Part shown: one piece after another, positions 1 through 11,839 of the stretch
Position numbering within the stretch: position 1 is the stretch's first letter
Layout of the letters: the number at the start of each line of letters is the position of its first letter
NCBI RefSeq assembly: GCF_022829365.1
Contig: NZ_JAKSYJ010000230.1
Coordinates: 62,001 to 126,000 of the forward strand
Direction: 5' to 3'
DNA length: 64,000 nt
From: Methylobacterium sp. J-077
Lineage (GTDB): Bacteria; Pseudomonadota; Alphaproteobacteria; Rhizobiales; Beijerinckiaceae
Notes under the pieces: generated by a model
Seen by the model: only the letters and a program-made list of their open reading frames with translations
Told to the model about the DNA's origin: nothing
Database searches by the model: none
Program-made: the position numbers and the translations under genes

Positions 1-2822
1 CAGCCGGCGGCCAGCACGTCGAGCCGCAGCCCGAGATGGGCGAACACCGCCTGCCAGTCCCGGACCGCCCCGGGGGCGTTGGTCCGCTCGGTGCAATGGG
101 GCAGCAGCCGCAGGGTCGCGCCGCCCTGACGGGGCGCGATCCGGTCGAGCTGGGTGGCGAGCCATTCCTGCAGCATCTGGACCTTGGGCAGGTCGTCGCC
201 GCCGAGCGCCTGGGCGTATTCGGATCGATAGGTCAGCGTCATCGAGGGGTCGAGGCCGACCAGCGGCACGCCCGAGCGGGCGAGCGCCCGCAGCATCGCG
301 GCGTTGGACCGCGCCACCGCAGCGAACCGGGCCAGGAAGCCGTGGACATGCAGCGGCTTGCCGTTCGGCCGGTAGGGCACGAGCCAGGGCTGGAAGCCGA
401 GCGCGATCAGGAGCGCGCAGGCATCCACCACCAGGGTCGCCTCGAAATGGCTGGTGAAGGCGTCCTGCACCAGGAGCACCGCGCGCTCCCGCTCCGCCGG
501 GGTGAGCCGGGCCAGCGCCTCCGGCGTCGCGGTGGCGACACCGAGGTGCGCGAGCCGCGCCTTCAGGCTGCCAAGCGACAGGGCCGGGATCTCGACCAGG
601 CCGGCCTTGGCGAGCAGCATCCGGGCGAGCGGGTTGGCCAGGGCCGCGTTGCTCAGGCGCGGCATCCGGGCCGCCAGCGGCAGCAACGGCTCCAGAGCCG
701 CCACCAGATGGTCCTTCAGGGGCCTGGCGTAGCGGGCGTGGTAGAGCGCGAGGAACTTGGCCCGGAAGGTCGGGACGTCGACCTTGATCGGGCAGGAGCC
801 CGTGCAGGACTTGCAGGCGAGGCAGCCGTCCATCGCCTCTTTGACGGCGAGCGAGAAGTCGCCGTCGTCGGGGACGCGTCGGAAACCGCTCCGCAGGGTC
901 GCAAGAACATCGGGCAGCCAGCCGGCGCGCTGGCGCTTCAGCTCCGCGGCCGGGTCGATCCCCGCCTGCGCGGCCAGGCGCAGCCACTCGCGCATCAGCG
1001 AGGCACGGCCCTTGGGCGAATGCCGCCGCTCCCGGGTCGCCTTCCAGGAGGGGCACATGGCGTCGTCGGCGTCGTAATTGAAGCAGGCGCCGTTGCCGTT
1101 GCAGTGCAGGGCCTCATCGAAATCCTGCCGGACCGGCGGCGGGATCGTGCGGTCCTGCTCGCCCCGGCGGGGCACGCCGTCGATCCGGGTGAGCGCGCCA
1201 CCGCGCGCCGAGGCGATCTTGCCCGGGTTCATCCGGTCGCCCGGGTCGAAGGCGCGCTTGACCGCCTCCAGCGCCGGCATCAGCGGCCCGAAGGTCGCCG
1301 GCACGAATTCGGAGCGGAACCCCTTGCCATGCTCGCCCCAGAGCAGCCCGCCATACTTGGCGGTGAGCGCGACCACGCCCTCGGTGACCTCGCGGATCAG
1401 GGCGTTCTGGTTCGGGTCCTTCAGGTCGATCGCCGGGCGGACATGCAGCACGCCGGCATCGACATGGCCGAACATGCCGTAGCGCAAGCCCTTGGCGTCG
1501 AGCAGCGCCCGGAACTCGGCGATGAAGTCGGCGAGTCGCTCCGGCGGCACCGCGGTATCCTCGACGAAGGGGATCGGACGTGCATCCCCCTTGGCGGCGC
1601 CGAGCAGGCCCACCGCCTTCTTGCGCATGGTCCAGAGTTTTTCGATCGCGGCGCCGCGGGCGATGGTGAAGCCGAGGCGCTTGGTATCGGTGCCGCGCTC
1701 GGCCTCCAGCATGGCGGTGAGCCGCGCCAGGGCGTCGTCCACGGCCTGGGCATCGTCGCCGATGAACTCCACCAGGTTGATGCCGTGGACCGGACGCCCG
1801 CCGGGATCGTCCGGGAAGAAGGCCTGCACCTCGGCCCAGATCGGGTCCTTGCGGGCGAGGCCGAGGACGGTGGAATCGATGGTCTCCACGGAGGCCGCGC
1901 CGAACGGCAGCAGCGCCTGCGCATCGCGCAGGGCCGCATCGAAGTCGACGTAGGAGAGCGCCATCAGCACCGAGGCCTTCGGGATCGGCAGCACGTTGAG
2001 CCGCGCCTCGGCGATCAGCGCCAGGGTCCCCTCGGAGCCGCAGATCACGCTCTTGAGGTCGAAGCGACCCGCATCGTCGCGCAGGTGGGCAAGATCGTAG
2101 CCGGTGAGGCAGCGGTTGAGCTTGGGGAAGCGCTCGGCGATGAGCGCTGCGTTCTCGGTGACCACGGTGTCGACGGTGCGGTGGATTTCGCCGACGCGGT
2201 CGTTGCGCGCCTTGGCGGCGGCGAGCCCGGCCTCGTCCAGCGGCTCGGCGTCCCAGACCGTGCCGTCGGCGAGCACGCAGGTCAGGGCCAGGACGTGATC
2301 GCGCGTCTTGCCGTAGAGGCACGAACCCTGCCCGCAGGCGTCCGTGGAGATCATGCCCCCGATGGTGGCGCGGTTCGAGGTCGAGAGCTCCGGGGCGAAG
2401 AACAGGCCGTGTGCGGCCAGCGCCCGGTTGAGCTGGTCCTTCACCACCCCGGGCTCGACCCGGACGGTGCGGCGCGCGACGTCGATCTCCAGGATGCGGT
2501 TCATGTGCCGCGAGGTGTCGACCACGAGGCCGTGACCGAGCGACTGGCCGTTGGTGCCGGTTGCGCCGCCCCGGGGGCGGATCACGATCTCGGTGAAGCG
2601 CGGATCGTCCAGCAGCTTGGCGATCCGCACGAGGTCGTCGCGCGAGCGCGGGAAGGCCACGGCCCCCGGCTCGACCTGATAGATCGAGTTGTCGGTGGAA
2701 AAGACCGTGCGGTCGGCGGCCGAGACGGTGAGGTCGCCCGCGAAGCCGCGCAGGCGCAGCTCGGCGATCACCGCCTCGTAGAGCGGCACGGCCTCGGTGT
2801 GGCGGGTCAGGACCGGGATCAT
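1..2822 (-). CDS. FAD/4Fe-4S D-2-hydroxyacid dehydrogenase (YdiJ-like), partial
   Basis: This reading frame starts at ATG 2822 and stays open to the left edge, giving about 940 residues with the C-terminus missing. The N-terminal half has the FAD-binding PCMH signature RPRGGATGTNGQSLG near residues 77-91, as in glycolate oxidase GlcD and D-lactate dehydrogenases. Residues 667-678 read CLACKSCTGSCP, a four-cysteine 4Fe-4S motif. FAD domain, oxidase C-domain and iron-sulfur domain in one chain of about 1000 residues is the architecture of E. coli YdiJ, a D-2-hydroxyglutarate dehydrogenase. The expected role is oxidation of a D-2-hydroxyacid with electrons passed to a membrane acceptor. The substrate is inferred from the family only. 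The gene diverges from the plus-strand genes that follow. Confidence 0.85.
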   Translation of the reverse strand, partial: MIPVLTRHTEAVPLYEAVIAELRLRGFAGDLTVSAADRTVFSTDNSIYQVEPGAVAFPRSRDDLVRIAKLLDDPRFTEIVIRPRGGATGTNGQSLGHGLVVDTSRHMNRILEIDVARRTVRVEPGVVKDQLNRALAAHGLFFAPELSTSNRATIGGMISTDACGQGSCLYGKTRDHVLALTCVLADGTVWDAEPLDEAGLAAAKARNDRVGEIHRTVDTVVTENAALIAERFPKLNRCLTGYDLAHLRDDAGRFDLKSVICGSEGTLALIAEARLNVLPIPKASVLMALSYVDFDAALRDAQALLPFGAASVETIDSTVLGLARKDPIWAEVQAFFPDDPGGRPVHGINLVEFIGDDAQAVDDALARLTAMLEAERGTDTKRLGFTIARGAAIEKLWTMRKKAVGLLGAAKGDARPIPFVEDTAVPPERLADFIAEFRALLDAKGLRYGMFGHVDAGVLHVRPAIDLKDPNQNALIREVTEGVVALTAKYGGLLWGEHGKGFRSEFVPATFGPLMPALEAVKRAFDPGDRMNPGKIASARGGALTRIDGVPRRGEQDRTIPPPVRQDFDEALHCNGNGACFNYDADDAMCPSWKATRERRHSPKGRASLMREWLRLAAQAGIDPAAELKRQRAGWLPDVLATLRSGFRRVPDDGDFSLAVKEAMDGCLACKSCTGSCPIKVDVPTFRAKFLALYHARYARPLKDHLVAALEPLLPLAARMPRLSNAALANPLARMLLAKAGLVEIPALSLGSLKARLAHLGVATATPEALARLTPAERERAVLLVQDAFTSHFEATLVVDACALLIALGFQPWLVPYRPNGKPLHVHGFLARFAAVARSNAAMLRALARSGVPLVGLDPSMTLTYRSEYAQALGGDDLPKVQMLQEWLATQLDRIAPRQGGATLRLLPHCTERTNAPGAVRDWQAVFAHLGLRLDVLAAG

Positions 2823-2937
2823 GCAGGCGTTCTACACCCGGCGGATCGGGAGGGAAGATCGGCGTTTATGTCACGGCGCCCCGGCGCAGGCTGGCACTCC
2901 GCTTGCCACAGCGGGCGGGATTGCGGAGCGGAAGCCC

Positions 2938-3276
2938 ATGAACGCGAGCGTCGAACGGGTCCGGGATGCCCTGGCCGAACTGATCAAGGCCGCCCTCCTC
3001 TCCGACGACGGCAAGAGCCTCGCCTGCCGCGAGGCTGGGCGGGAAAAACTCGCCGGGCTGAAGGCCGACCCGCCGGAGGCCGAGAGCCTGCGCATGGACG
3101 GCGCCTGGATGCTGGCGATCCAGCAGGCAGAGACGCCGGAGCTGGCGGCCGAGGAAGGCCAAGTGAACCTGACCCTGCCGCGCGCCTGCCCGTTCACCCT
3201 GGACGAGATCCTGGCCCCCGGCTTCGATGTGGATCTGGCCGTCGACCGGATCCGCAAGTCCGCCTCGACCGGCTGA
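2938..3276 (+). CDS. Small hypothetical protein with a DUF29-like tail
   Basis: The frame encodes 112 residues from ATG 2938. It is acidic and helical, with a C-terminal stretch LPRACPFTLDEILAPGF that recalls the end of DUF29 proteins (CPYTLEQ-type motif), although the rest is not clearly alignable by eye. It lies between the divergent dehydrogenase and rnr, on the rnr strand, with 138 nt before rnr. No function is assigned. The coding frame matches the GC-rich third-position pattern of its neighbours, so I regard it as a probable gene of unknown role. Confidence 0.5.
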   Translation: MNASVERVRDALAELIKAALLSDDGKSLACREAGREKLAGLKADPPEAESLRMDGAWMLAIQQAETPELAAEEGQVNLTLPRACPFTLDEILAPGFDVDLAVDRIRKSASTG

Positions 3277-3414
3277 ACGCGCCTGTTGAGGGCGCGGCGG
3301 CCGCCGTTGCCGCGGACCTGCCGGGACCCCATCTTGCAATGACGAGACCGAATCAGCGGTCCGGCGCCCGATCGCGGGCGCACACCTTTTTCGAGAACCG
3401 TCCGGCACCACCTT

Positions 3415-5736
<2,322 letters not shown>

Positions 5737-5759
5737 CCCGGCCGGTGTAGACCCTGGAC

Positions 5760-6230
5760 ATGGCCACCGACGCGATTCCCGTGCGCACCCGCCTGATCCC
5801 CGCGATGGCGCGCGGCTTCGTCGGCCGCTGCCCGCATTGCGGCCAGGGCCGGATCTTCGGGCGCTTCCTCAAGGTGCGCCCGGATTGCGAAGCCTGTGGC
5901 CTGGAACTGCACCACCATCGCGCCGACGACCTGCCGCCCTACGTGGTGATCTTCATCGTGGCCCACGTGGTCGGATACCTGATCTTGGAGACCGAGACCC
6001 ATTACGACGTCCCCCTCTGGATCGAGATGGGGGTCTGGCCGGTCTTCACGTTGCTGTTCGCCCTCGGGTTGCTCCAGCCGGTCAAGGGGGCCGTCGTCGG
6101 GTTGCAATACGCCCTTGGCATGCACGGCTTCGCCACGTTACCGCGGGGCCGCCCCGTTTCGGGGTTGAAGGAGACGCGCCTTGCCGCAGCCGGAGCCGCA
6201 GCAGGAATCCGAGATCCCAGCCAGCCCTGA
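5760..6230 (+). CDS. DUF983 membrane protein with zinc ribbon
   Basis: The product has 156 residues. An N-terminal four-cysteine ribbon (C24-x2-C27 and C43-x2-C46, CPHCGQG and CEACGLEL) precedes two hydrophobic membrane segments at about residues 60-80 and 90-115. This is the DUF983 family, a short membrane protein found next to rnr in many alphaproteobacteria. Its biochemical role is not known to me. It starts 23 nt after rnr and its 3' end overlaps the next gene by 50 nt, so the genes are probably co-transcribed. Confidence 0.85.
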   Translation: MATDAIPVRTRLIPAMARGFVGRCPHCGQGRIFGRFLKVRPDCEACGLELHHHRADDLPPYVVIFIVAHVVGYLILETETHYDVPLWIEMGVWPVFTLLFALGLLQPVKGAVVGLQYALGMHGFATLPRGRPVSGLKETRLAAAGAAAGIRDPSQP

Positions 6231-6930
6231 ACGGACCCCGTCGCCGGCGCGCCTGCGCCCGCGGGACGCCGCGACCCTGATCGTGCTGGACCGGCGCGGC
6301 AAGGGCGGCCCGAAGGTCCTGATGGGTCGGCGAAACCCCAAACTCGCCTTCATGCCGGGGCAGTTCGTGTTCCCGGGCGGCCGGATCGAGCTCGGCGACC
6401 GCCACATGCCGGTGGCCGGCGCCCTGCCCGATTACGCCGAGGCCGCGCTGACCCGCCAGGTCTCCCGGCCGCCGCACCATCTCGGCCGGGCGCTGGCGCT
6501 CGCCGCCACCCGCGAGACCTACGAGGAGACCGGCCTGCTGCTCGGCACGCGCGAGCACGGCGCCCCCGAGACCGCCCCGGCGGGCTGGGAAGCCTTCGCC
6601 CGCCACGGGATCCTTCCGGATCTTGAGGCTCTGCACCTCGTGGCCCGGGCAATCACCCCGCCCAAGCGCGTGCGCCGGTTCGACACGCGCTTCTTCGCCG
6701 TGGACCGCCGCTTGGTTGCGGCCGAGGAGCCGGGCCGGGTGAGCCCGGAGGCCGAGTTCACCGAGCTTGCCTGGGTCCGCCTCGACGCCGCGCGCAAGCT
6801 CGACCTGCCGTTCATCACCCGCGCCGTCCTGGACGACCTCGAGGCGCAGATCGCCGTCGATTTCGCGCCCTACCGGATGATCCCCTTCCACTACGAGCGC
6901 TACGGCCGCCGCGAACGGGTTGCTTTGTGA
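6181..6930 (+). CDS. NUDIX hydrolase with split Nudix box (NUDT19-like)
   Basis: This 249-residue protein starts at TTG 6181, preceded at 7 nt by a strong AAGGAG ribosome site inside the end of the DUF983 gene. The Nudix box is split: the FPGGRIELGD start and the catalytic helix ATRETYEETGLLLG are separated by an insert of about 40 residues, as in NUDT7/NUDT19-like enzymes rather than MutT. Family members cleave nucleoside-diphosphate-linked compounds, often CoA derivatives, but the substrate cannot be read from the sequence. The stop codon overlaps the start of the following MFS gene (GTGA). Confidence 0.88.
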   Translation: MPQPEPQQESEIPASPERTPSPARLRPRDAATLIVLDRRGKGGPKVLMGRRNPKLAFMPGQFVFPGGRIELGDRHMPVAGALPDYAEAALTRQVSRPPHHLGRALALAATRETYEETGLLLGTREHGAPETAPAGWEAFARHGILPDLEALHLVARAITPPKRVRRFDTRFFAVDRRLVAAEEPGRVSPEAEFTELAWVRLDAARKLDLPFITRAVLDDLEAQIAVDFAPYRMIPFHYERYGRRERVAL

Positions 6931-8117
6931 ATGTGTCCGAGAGGCCGGACCGGATCGTCGCGGGGAGCGGGATCGGGCCGGACACCGTGGCGGCGATCAC
7001 CGCCGCCATCGCGTGCGTCACGGTGGTCGGGATCGGCCTCAGCCTGTCGATCCCGCTCCTGTCGATCGAGTTGGAGCGGCGCGGCGCGTCGAGCACCTTG
7101 ATCGGGCTCAACACCGCGATCGCCGGCGTAGCCAGCATCTGCACGGTGCCGTTCGTGCCGCGGCTCGCGTCCCGGATCGGCGTCGCGAGGCTCCTGTGCC
7201 TGGCGCTGATCGTAGGGGCGGCGAGCCTCGCGGCCTTCCCGATGGTTCCGGGCATCGCCCTGTGGTTCCCCCTGCGCTTCGTGTTCTCGATGACGCTGGG
7301 CGCGCTGTTCGTGCTGTCCGAGTACTGGATCAACGCGGCAGCCCCGCCGGAGCGCCGGGGCTTGGTGATGGGCATCTACGCCACGGTGCTGGCGGCCGGC
7401 TTCGCGGTCGGCCCGGCCCTGCTGGCGCTGGTCGGCACCGAGGGGCTGGCGCCGTACCTGACCGGCGCCGCTTTGATGCTGGCCGGCGGCCTGCCGATCG
7501 TCCTCGCCCGGGGCCTGTCGCCGACCATCGCGCACGGCTCCGGCCGCAGCATCCTCGCCTACCTGCGCTTCGCCCCCGGGGCGCTGCTCGCCGCCCTCGC
7601 CTACGGGGCGGTCGAGACCGGGATCTTCGCGATCCTGCCGCTCTACGGGCTGCGCCTGGGCTACGACGCGCAGGGCGCGGCCGGCCTCGTCAGCCTGATC
7701 GCGCTCGGCAACGTGCTGTTCCAGATCCCGTTCGGCTGGCTTGCCGACCGCTTCGACCGGCGCGCGGTGCTGCTCGGCGCGAGCCTCGGCGGCGCGGCGG
7801 GCTCGGCCCTGATCCCGCTGGCCTCCGGATCGCCTGTGGCGCTCGGCCTCGTCCTGTTCGCCTGGGGCGGCATCGCCGGCACCCTCTACACGGTTGGCCT
7901 GACCACCCTGGGCGACCGGGTACCGGCCTCCGACCTCGCGGGCGCCAACGCGGCCTTCGTGGTTCTGTACAATGTCGGCCTGATGCTGGGGCCGCCCCTG
8001 ATCGGCGGCGGCCTCGATCTCGTGCCGCCGCATGGCTTCGCGTGGGCGCTGCTCGCCCTGTTCCTGGCCTTCTCGGCGACCCTCGCCACGATGGAGCGCT
8101 CCGCCGCCCGGTCTTGA
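6927..8117 (+). CDS. MFS transporter
   Basis: A 396-residue polytopic membrane protein with about twelve hydrophobic segments and the MFS loop motif GWLADRFDRRAVLLG in the middle. It begins at GTG 6927, overlapping the NUDIX stop by 4 nt, which points to translational coupling. The fold suggests a proton-driven exporter of the YcaD/drug-efflux type. The substrate is unknown. It interrupts the usual spacing between the NUDIX gene and rpmG but is on the same strand. Confidence 0.88.
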   Translation: MNVSERPDRIVAGSGIGPDTVAAITAAIACVTVVGIGLSLSIPLLSIELERRGASSTLIGLNTAIAGVASICTVPFVPRLASRIGVARLLCLALIVGAASLAAFPMVPGIALWFPLRFVFSMTLGALFVLSEYWINAAAPPERRGLVMGIYATVLAAGFAVGPALLALVGTEGLAPYLTGAALMLAGGLPIVLARGLSPTIAHGSGRSILAYLRFAPGALLAALAYGAVETGIFAILPLYGLRLGYDAQGAAGLVSLIALGNVLFQIPFGWLADRFDRRAVLLGASLGGAAGSALIPLASGSPVALGLVLFAWGGIAGTLYTVGLTTLGDRVPASDLAGANAAFVVLYNVGLMLGPPLIGGGLDLVPPHGFAWALLALFLAFSATLATMERSAARS

Positions 8118-8223
8118 CCTAACCGACCCGATCGGGCATTGACCCGCCCGTATTCGGCCGGGCTTTCCCGGCCATTTGCGTTTCGCTCACGCGGAATGCC
8201 GCACCCTGCAGGAGCGCCGCGCC

Positions 8224-8391
8224 ATGGCCAAGGCCGTCACCGTCAAGATCAAGCTCATCTCCACCGCCGACACCGGCTATTTCTACGTCACCAAGAAGAA
8301 CTCCCGCACGCAGACCGAGAAGCTGACGATGCGCAAGTACGATCCGGTGGCGCGCAAGCACGTCGACTTCAAGGAAACCAAGATCAAGTAA
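8224..8391 (+). CDS. rpmG: Ribosomal protein bL33
   Basis: A 55-residue basic protein (MAKAVTVKIKLISTADTGYF at the start, KHVDFKETKIK at the end), clearly bL33 of the large ribosomal subunit. It is the cysteine-free form without a zinc ribbon, so its expression should not depend on zinc status. A GGAG ribosome site (caggagcgccgccATG) precedes it. A hairpin terminator follows about 40 nt downstream. Confidence 0.97.
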   Translation: MAKAVTVKIKLISTADTGYFYVTKKNSRTQTEKLTMRKYDPVARKHVDFKETKIK

Positions 8392-8428
8392 GGCTTCAGG
8401 CGGCCCTCAGGCCCCAGCCGATCCGAAG

Positions 8429-8456
8429 AGCCGCTCCGGGGACGGGGCGGCTTTTT
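8429..8456 (+). terminator. Rho-independent terminator after rpmG
   Basis: A stem AGCCGCTCC / GGGGCGGCT (one G-T pair) closes a short loop and is followed by TTTTT, 38 nt after the rpmG stop. Confidence 0.8.
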
Positions 8457-8601
8457 CTATGCGCGTTAGGATCCGTCCTCCGGCGGTCGGCCCCAGCCCA
8501 GCGCCGCACCTTAGTGTGGCCGCGATTCGGGCGCTGCCTGACGCCGCGCCGGGATTCGCATCCCCCGCATTGGCCGGACCGGTCATTGGAGCGCGCACAC
8601 G

Positions 8602-8730
8602 ATGTCGAAAATGCTGCTGACGATGGTGATCGTCCTGGCGGTTCTCGCGGCCCGCATCGTCCTCAAGCTGCCGCTGCTGCCGTACCGCGCCGCTCGCGGC
8701 CTCTGGCGGAGCCTGTCGGCGCCGGCCTAA
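8602..8730 (+). CDS. Putative 42-residue membrane peptide
   Basis: A short frame from ATG 8602 encodes one hydrophobic segment (MLLTMVIVLAVLAARIVLKL) followed by a basic tail. GGAG lies 10 nt upstream of the start. It stands alone between the rpmG terminator and the convergent LysR gene. No homology is recognised, and it could be chance, though the hydrophobic-then-basic layout is typical of small inner-membrane proteins. Confidence 0.35.
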   Translation: MSKMLLTMVIVLAVLAARIVLKLPLLPYRAARGLWRSLSAPA

Positions 8731-8739
8731 GCGCACGCC

Positions 8740-9678
8740 TCACGCGCCCGGCGCCCCCCCGGACAGCTGAGGATCGAGCGTCCGCGCCAGGGTCCGGGCG
8801 ATGGCGACGAGGGCGGTGACCATCGGGGTCGAGGGCTCCCGGCGCGGGGCGACCAGACCGATCGTGTGCTCCAGGTCCGGCGCGGTGATCGGGATCGCCC
8901 GCACCCCCGCCATCGGCCCGAGGGCATCGACCAGGATCTCCGGCATGATCGAGGCCCAGCGCAGGCTGCGCACATGGGTCATCAGCACGATCATCGAGTT
9001 CGATTCGAGGGTCGCGACCGGCTCCGCGCCCGATTCTCGGATCTGCTGGTCGATGATCCGCCGGTTCTGCATGTTCGGGGTCAGCAGGCAGAGCGGCAGG
9101 CGGCCGGTCTCGGCCCAGGTGACGCTGCTGCGGCCGTCGAACGGACCGCCATCGGCCGTCACCAGCCGGTAGCGCTCCCGGTAGAGCGGCACCGACACGA
9201 CCCGGCCCAGGGGCTCGTTGTCGAGGTAGGTCAGCCCGGCATCGGCCTCCAGGTTCTCGATCAGCGAGAAGATGTCGGCCGAGGCGGCGGATTCGACCGT
9301 GAGCCGCACGTCCGGGTGGCGCTCGCCATACGGGGTGGTGAGGCTCACGATCATCGGCAGAGCCGTGGGGATCGCGGCGATGCGCAGATGCCCGGTCAGG
9401 CCCCGGCGCAGGCCCGTGACCTCCTCGTGCATCGCCCGCGCGTCGGCGACGATGCGGCGGGCCCATTCGAGGACTCGCTCGCCCTCCGGGGTGAAACCCT
9501 GGAAGCGCGAGCCGCGCAGCACGAGCTGCACGCCGAAGCGGTTCTCCAGCTGCTTCACGCCGGCTGAGAGTGTCTGCTGCGTCACCCCGCAGGTCTCGGC
9601 CGCATGGCCGAAATGCTGCTCGCGGGCGAGCGCGAGCAGGAAGTCGAGCTTGTCGATCACGGAGGCCTTCCGAACCAC
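8740..9678 (-). CDS. LysR-family regulator of the formate module
   Basis: A 312-residue LysR-type protein with an N-terminal winged helix-turn-helix (about residues 8-66, FGHAAETCGVTQQTLSAGVKQLE) and a periplasmic-binding-protein-like effector domain. It is the last gene of the minus-strand run fds genes, OFA transporter, regulator. Soluble formate dehydrogenase operons in other bacteria (for example fds of Cupriavidus) carry a LysR gene, so control of the fds genes by formate or a related acid is a reasonable inference. The binding site was not identified. Confidence 0.88.
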   Translation of the reverse strand: MVRKASVIDKLDFLLALAREQHFGHAAETCGVTQQTLSAGVKQLENRFGVQLVLRGSRFQGFTPEGERVLEWARRIVADARAMHEEVTGLRRGLTGHLRIAAIPTALPMIVSLTTPYGERHPDVRLTVESAASADIFSLIENLEADAGLTYLDNEPLGRVVSVPLYRERYRLVTADGGPFDGRSSVTWAETGRLPLCLLTPNMQNRRIIDQQIRESGAEPVATLESNSMIVLMTHVRSLRWASIMPEILVDALGPMAGVRAIPITAPDLEHTIGLVAPRREPSTPMVTALVAIARTLARTLDPQLSGGAPGA

Positions 9679-9742
9679 TCATGCCGGCACGCAGTGGCAT
9701 GCCAGAAGGTAATCACCTGCTTGGCCAGCCACAACAGGTCGC

Positions 9743-11404
9743 TCAGCGGAACAGGATGAACGCCTTCGACAGGGTGATGCCGATGCCCCAGAGGATCGGG
9801 ATGCCGACCACCGCCCAGGCGAGCGCGGCCCCGGGACTGAGCCCGCCGCGGCCGATGCCGAACGAGCCCGACGACCGGACGGCGGCGGCACCGGCCCGGG
9901 CGTCGAGGGTGGCACGCTCGGCATCGGACATGAACCAGCGTCCCGCGAGCGGCCGGATCAGCAGGTTGCAGACGAAGCCAGCGGCGAGGAACGCGGCCAG
10001 CACGTACATGGTCCGCCCGTAGAGATCGGCGCCCTGAACCCCGGCGGCGGCCTGGGCCTCCCGGATCTTGGTGACCACGAACGGCCCGACGATGCCTGCG
10101 GTCGACCAGGCCGTGAGCAGACGCCCATGGATCGCGCCCACGAACTGCGTCCCGAACACGTCGGCGAGGTAGGCGGGGATCGTCGCGAAGCCGCCGCCAT
10201 ACATGGACAGGATCACGCAGAAGAAGGCGACGAACAGCGCCTGCGAGCCGATCCCGGCGGCCCAGGGGGCGGCGGCGTAGAGCACGCCGCCCAGCGCGAA
10301 GAAGATGGCGTAGGTCACCTTGCGGCCGATCCGGTCCGACAGCGAGGCCCAGAAGAACCGGCCCAGGATGTTGAACAGCGACAGCAGGCCGACGAAACCG
10401 GCCGCGATCGCGGCGATCTGGGTCTTCTGGCCGGACTCGAGGGCGGAGAAGCCGGTGCCGGGCAGCCCGATCAGGGCGCCCCCGAAGATCTCCTGGAGCA
10501 TCGGCGAAGCCAGCGCCAGCACGCCGATCCCGGCCGATACGTTGAGGCAGAGCACCAGCCAGATCATCCAGAACTGGACAGTCTTGTGCGCGTCCCGGAG
10601 ATGGACGTGACCCGAGGCGATCATGGCGTTCCTGGCGGCGGGCGGCGTCCACCCGTCCGGCTGCCAGCCCGCCGGCGGGACCCGGTAGCCGAAGGCGCCG
10701 CCCAGCATGAACACGCAGTAGCCGAGGCCCATGACCGCCAGCGTCTGCCAGACACCGGCGGACTCGGCGCTCCGGAAGGTCTTGATCAGGCCGTCGGCGA
10801 GCGGCGAGCCGATCATCGCGCCGCCGCCGAAGCCCATGATCGCCATGCCGGTGGCCATGCCGCGCCGGTCGGGGAACCACTTGATCAGCGTCGAGACCGG
10901 AGAGATGTAGCCGAGCCCCAGACCGATGCCACCGATCAGCCCCATGCCAAGCCAGACCAGCCAGAGCTGGTGGAGGTAGACGCCCAGCGCGCCGATCAGG
11001 AAGCCGCCGCCCCAGCACAGCGCCGCCGCGATGCCGGCCTTGCGCGGGCCCGCCCGCTCCAGCCAGCCGCCGAACAGGGCGGCCGAGAGACCGAGCATGA
11101 CGATGCCGATCGAGAAGACGATGACGAGGTCGCTGACGCGCCAGTCGCAGGTGGTGGTGAACAGGGCCGTCATCACGCCCATGTCGGGGCAGGCGGCGGG
11201 GGCGGGCTGGCCGACGGACAGCGCCCGGGTCAGCGGCAGCCAGAACACCGACAGCCCGTAGGACATGCCGATGCAGAGATGGATCGCCAGGGCCGCGGGC
11301 GGGACCAGCCAGCGGTTGAAGCCCGGTTTGGCGACGATACGCTCACGGGACAGCCAGCCGTGATCGCTCCCGGGCGCGACCGCGCCCGCCAGTTCTGAAC
11401 GCAT
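9743..11404 (-). CDS. OFA-family MFS transporter (oxalate/formate antiporter type)
   Basis: A 553-residue polytopic protein with twelve predicted membrane segments and an enlarged loop after the first pair, typical of the OFA family (OxlT-like). I take ATG 11404 as start because GGAGGAAG lies 5-8 nt upstream; an in-frame ATG at 11443 would add 13 residues. Glycine-rich segments such as GMGLIGGIGLGLGYISPVST match the family. The gene lies directly downstream of the formate dehydrogenase genes, so transport of formate, oxalate or another small monocarboxylate is likely. Direction and substrate are inferred. Confidence 0.88.
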   Translation of the reverse strand: MRSELAGAVAPGSDHGWLSRERIVAKPGFNRWLVPPAALAIHLCIGMSYGLSVFWLPLTRALSVGQPAPAACPDMGVMTALFTTTCDWRVSDLVIVFSIGIVMLGLSAALFGGWLERAGPRKAGIAAALCWGGGFLIGALGVYLHQLWLVWLGMGLIGGIGLGLGYISPVSTLIKWFPDRRGMATGMAIMGFGGGAMIGSPLADGLIKTFRSAESAGVWQTLAVMGLGYCVFMLGGAFGYRVPPAGWQPDGWTPPAARNAMIASGHVHLRDAHKTVQFWMIWLVLCLNVSAGIGVLALASPMLQEIFGGALIGLPGTGFSALESGQKTQIAAIAAGFVGLLSLFNILGRFFWASLSDRIGRKVTYAIFFALGGVLYAAAPWAAGIGSQALFVAFFCVILSMYGGGFATIPAYLADVFGTQFVGAIHGRLLTAWSTAGIVGPFVVTKIREAQAAAGVQGADLYGRTMYVLAAFLAAGFVCNLLIRPLAGRWFMSDAERATLDARAGAAAVRSSGSFGIGRGGLSPGAALAWAVVGIPILWGIGITLSKAFILFR

Positions 11405-11541
11405 CGAGACTTCCTCCGGGCAAGACTTCGTTGCTTGAGTCATGCCACGGGGAAAGCCTAACCGCTCTGCCTGCCGGGTACCAGTACGCGGCGCGGTCGA
11501 GCGCGCGATCTCATCCGCTCATCGACAGCGCGGATTACCGA

Positions 11542-11835
11542 TCAGCCGGCGTCGCTGGCGCCCTCACCGAGCTTCTGCGGATCGCGGGTCGCCGGGCGCA
11601 CGGGGCTCTCGGCCTGGGGCTCCGCACCGCGCAGGGCCTGCTGAACCAGTCTGTCGGCCCGCTCGCCCATCTCCGGCAGGGCGGCCTCGAGCTTCGAGAC
11701 CATCTTGGGCGTCCAGAACGCCGTGATGTGCTTGTGCACTCCGGCCACCGCCTCGTCCTCCGGGTAGGACCGGAAGAACGTGGCGATCTGGTTCGCCATC
11801 CGGAGGAGCTTGTCTTCCTGGGTCTGCGCGCTCAT
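11542..11835 (-). CDS. fdsD: NAD-dependent formate dehydrogenase delta subunit
   Basis: A 97-residue protein (MSAQTQEDKLLRMANQIATF) matching FdsD, a small accessory subunit found with soluble molybdenum/tungsten formate dehydrogenases. The core motif is RMANQIATFFRSYPEDEAVAG. It starts 4 nt after fdsA. In Rhodobacter capsulatus FdsD is reported to stabilise the complex and bind the cofactor precursor. In M. extorquens the equivalent genes are called fdh2. Confidence 0.92.
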   Translation of the reverse strand: MSAQTQEDKLLRMANQIATFFRSYPEDEAVAGVHKHITAFWTPKMVSKLEAALPEMGERADRLVQQALRGAEPQAESPVRPATRDPQKLGEGASDAG

Positions 11836-11839
11836 CGCC